From positions 1,674,001-1,738,000 of the forward strand of contig NZ_JAGQAG010000001.1 of NCBI RefSeq assembly GCF_021405525.1: a DNA stretch of 64,000 nt, written 5' to 3'. Below are positions 62,826 to 64,000 of this stretch, piece by piece (within the stretch, counting starts at the first letter, position 1; each line of letters opens with the position of its first letter). A model generated the notes under the pieces. That model was given only the letters and a program-made list of their open reading frames with translations. It was not told the origin of the DNA and searched no databases. The position numbers were made by a program, and so were the translations under genes. The stretch is from Ruegeria pomeroyi (lineage in GTDB: Bacteria > Pseudomonadota > Alphaproteobacteria > Rhodobacterales > Rhodobacteraceae).

Positions 62826-64000
62826 CTAGTGAGTTTGAGGGTTCAATGTCCGCAAAAAAGCGGCAAGAGCTGCAATCGCCGAACCCATGTCACCCGCGGA
62901 GGCAAATTCTTCGGGTTTGTGGCTGACCCCGTCACGGCACCTGACAAACAACATGGCGATCGGGCAAAGGTCGGCCAGGGCAGATGCGTCATGGGTCGCA
63001 CCAGATGGCAGAAGCGGGCTATGTTCTTCGGCCTGCCGGGCGGCTTGGAGCAGCTGCGCGGACAGCGCGCCGTCGCATGGCTGGGCAACCTGGGAATACG
63101 TCCTTTCGGCCTTTATTGTCAGCTGTTTTTGCGCTGCCAGTTCCTGGGCATACCGGTGCAGTATTGCGCCGGTATTGCGGCGGGTCGCGTCGTCAGGCGA
63201 CCGGAATTCGGCAGTCAGGGTCACGCGGCGCGGCACGGCGTTAACGACGTTTGGTTCGACGGATACCGCACCGACAGTCGCGCGCAGGTCGGGGATGGTT
63301 TGCCCCAACCGGTCAACTTCGGTGACGATGGCGGCTGCTACGACAAGTGCGTCGCGACGCCCGGACATGGGCAGCGTGCCTGCGTGGCCAGTTTCCCCGG
63401 TTACCACGATCTGGTGGCGCTCAATCCCGCAGATCGCGGTGACGACGCCAATGGCCTGCGCCGCGTCTTCAAGAACCGGACCCTGCTCGATATGTGTTTC
63501 AACAAACCCGATCACGTCTGCGGGGTCGCGCCTCAGTGCGCCGATCCGGTCGGGGTTCAATCCAAAAGAGGTCATCGCGTCGCGCAAGGTGACGCCCTTT
63601 GCATCCTGCATCGACAGCACCGCTGGGTCGAAGGTTCCCGCCAGCGCACGGGATCCGACCAATGCCGTTGGAAAACGGACGCCCTCTTCATCCGCAAAGG
63701 CAAGCGCCTCGACGGAAAACGGCAGATGCACCGCATCCGCGCGCAGTTTTGCAAGCGCCAGAAGAGGGAGCACGACTCCCATTATCCCGTCATAAGCGCC
63801 GCCTTCCCGCACCGAATCCTGATGTGACCCCATCAAGAGGGTTTTCGAGCCCGGCGGGCCTTCGTACCTGCCGACCAGAGTTCCGGCGTCGTCGAGAGTG
63901 ACGGTCAGGGCTGCCGCTTCCATATGTGACCGGAGCAGATCGCAAGCCGCGCGATGTTCGGACGTAAATGGCAGGCGGGTCACGCCCGGACCGGCTTCCG
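62826..64000 (-). CDS. M20-type amidohydrolase (allantoate/carbamoyl-amino-acid hydrolase-like), 5' end outside
   Basis: C-terminal 390 residues of a zinc-dependent hydantoinase/carbamoylase-family amidase. Markers are GSHQDSVREGGAYDGIMGVV (metal His and Asp), ALAFADEEGVRFPTALVGSR (Glu pair), VETHIEQGPVLE, GETGHAGTLPMSGRRDAL and LPSGATHDASALA. Reading further in from the edge gives EAGPGVTRLPFT, which is the conserved N-terminal block of the family, so the GTG at 63983 is internal and the true start lies beyond the window. It releases ammonia or carbamate from ureido compounds. Confidence 0.9.
   Translation of the reverse strand, partial: EAGPGVTRLPFTSEHRAACDLLRSHMEAAALTVTLDDAGTLVGRYEGPPGSKTLLMGSHQDSVREGGAYDGIMGVVLPLLALAKLRADAVHLPFSVEALAFADEEGVRFPTALVGSRALAGTFDPAVLSMQDAKGVTLRDAMTSFGLNPDRIGALRRDPADVIGFVETHIEQGPVLEDAAQAIGVVTAICGIERHQIVVTGETGHAGTLPMSGRRDALVVAAAIVTEVDRLGQTIPDLRATVGAVSVEPNVVNAVPRRVTLTAEFRSPDDATRRNTGAILHRYAQELAAQKQLTIKAERTYSQVAQPCDGALSAQLLQAARQAEEHSPLLPSGATHDASALADLCPIAMLFVRCRDGVSHKPEEFASAGDMGSAIAALAAFLRTLNPQTH

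Noticed and set aside
62682-63827. 381-codon plus-strand frame opposite the amidohydrolase
   Set aside because: Antisense to a gene with clear zinc-ligand motifs; no own motif.

Overview
The window is about 64 kb of GC-rich chromosome from an alphaproteobacterium of the Roseobacter group (Rhodobacteraceae), probably Ruegeria-like. This inference rests on protein types and gene order: a DksA with a single cysteine, the plsX-fabH-ihfA-MerR block, a VPEID-CTERM exosortase pair, an OlsB/GlsB-type acyltransferase and several terminal intergenic modules. No database search was possible. Most of the window is core chromosome with little accessory DNA.

Layout. 1-2.5 kb: 3' part of dksA, an FAD monooxygenase and xthA. 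2.6-5.3 kb: a three-gene cassette that I cannot assign to a known system. It encodes a 155-residue protein with six related copies of a 20-residue GEG-VQMFSTSC unit, a 358-residue protein of unknown function, and an EamA-type membrane transporter whose start codon overlaps the previous stop. 5.3-12.6 kb: erpA, dgt, argS, a SPOR-domain protein, nagZ, scpA and scpB. 12.6-18.1 kb (minus strand): a DCD-type deaminase, tRNA-Pro(GGG), a MerR regulator, ihfA, fabH, plsX, rpmF and a YceD-type protein. 18.2-23.3 kb: a BamE-type lipoprotein, a lone OlsB/GlsB-type acyltransferase, an ABC-F ATPase, an SDR dehydrogenase and a FemAB-like protein. 23.3-31.7 kb: tyrS, anmK, an EEP-fold hydrolase, two more DMT transporters, an enoyl-CoA hydratase, a LOG protein and a LysM protein.

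31.7-41 kb: an Atm1-type ABC exporter, exosortase E fused to a CPBP protease with its probable VPEID-CTERM substrate tail-to-tail beside it, and an RND efflux pair. 41-46.5 kb: the YfgM-like/bamB/der block, a fatty acid desaturase and a helix-hairpin-helix protein with a lysine-rich tail. 46.5-57.5 kb: serS, a SET-domain protein, a MscS-type channel, yajC-secD-secF, a TauE/SafE transporter, a Mth938-like protein and ccmABCDG. 57.5-58.3 kb is a small scar holding a frameshifted IS5-type transposase and the N-terminus of an integrase, directly upstream of dusA, a known integration target. 58.3-64 kb: dusA, a VOC protein, an Lrp regulator divergent from a universal stress protein and an AGCS symporter, and the C-terminal part of an M20-type amidohydrolase that runs off the window.

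Much of the window serves the cell envelope: lipid A/phospholipid precursors (plsX, fabH), outer-membrane assembly (BamE, BamB), protein export (YajC, SecD, SecF), cytochrome c maturation (CcmA-D, CcmG), peptidoglycan recycling (NagZ, AnmK) and cell-surface anchoring (XrtE with its substrate). The least explained part is the repeat-protein cassette at 2.8-5.3 kb.
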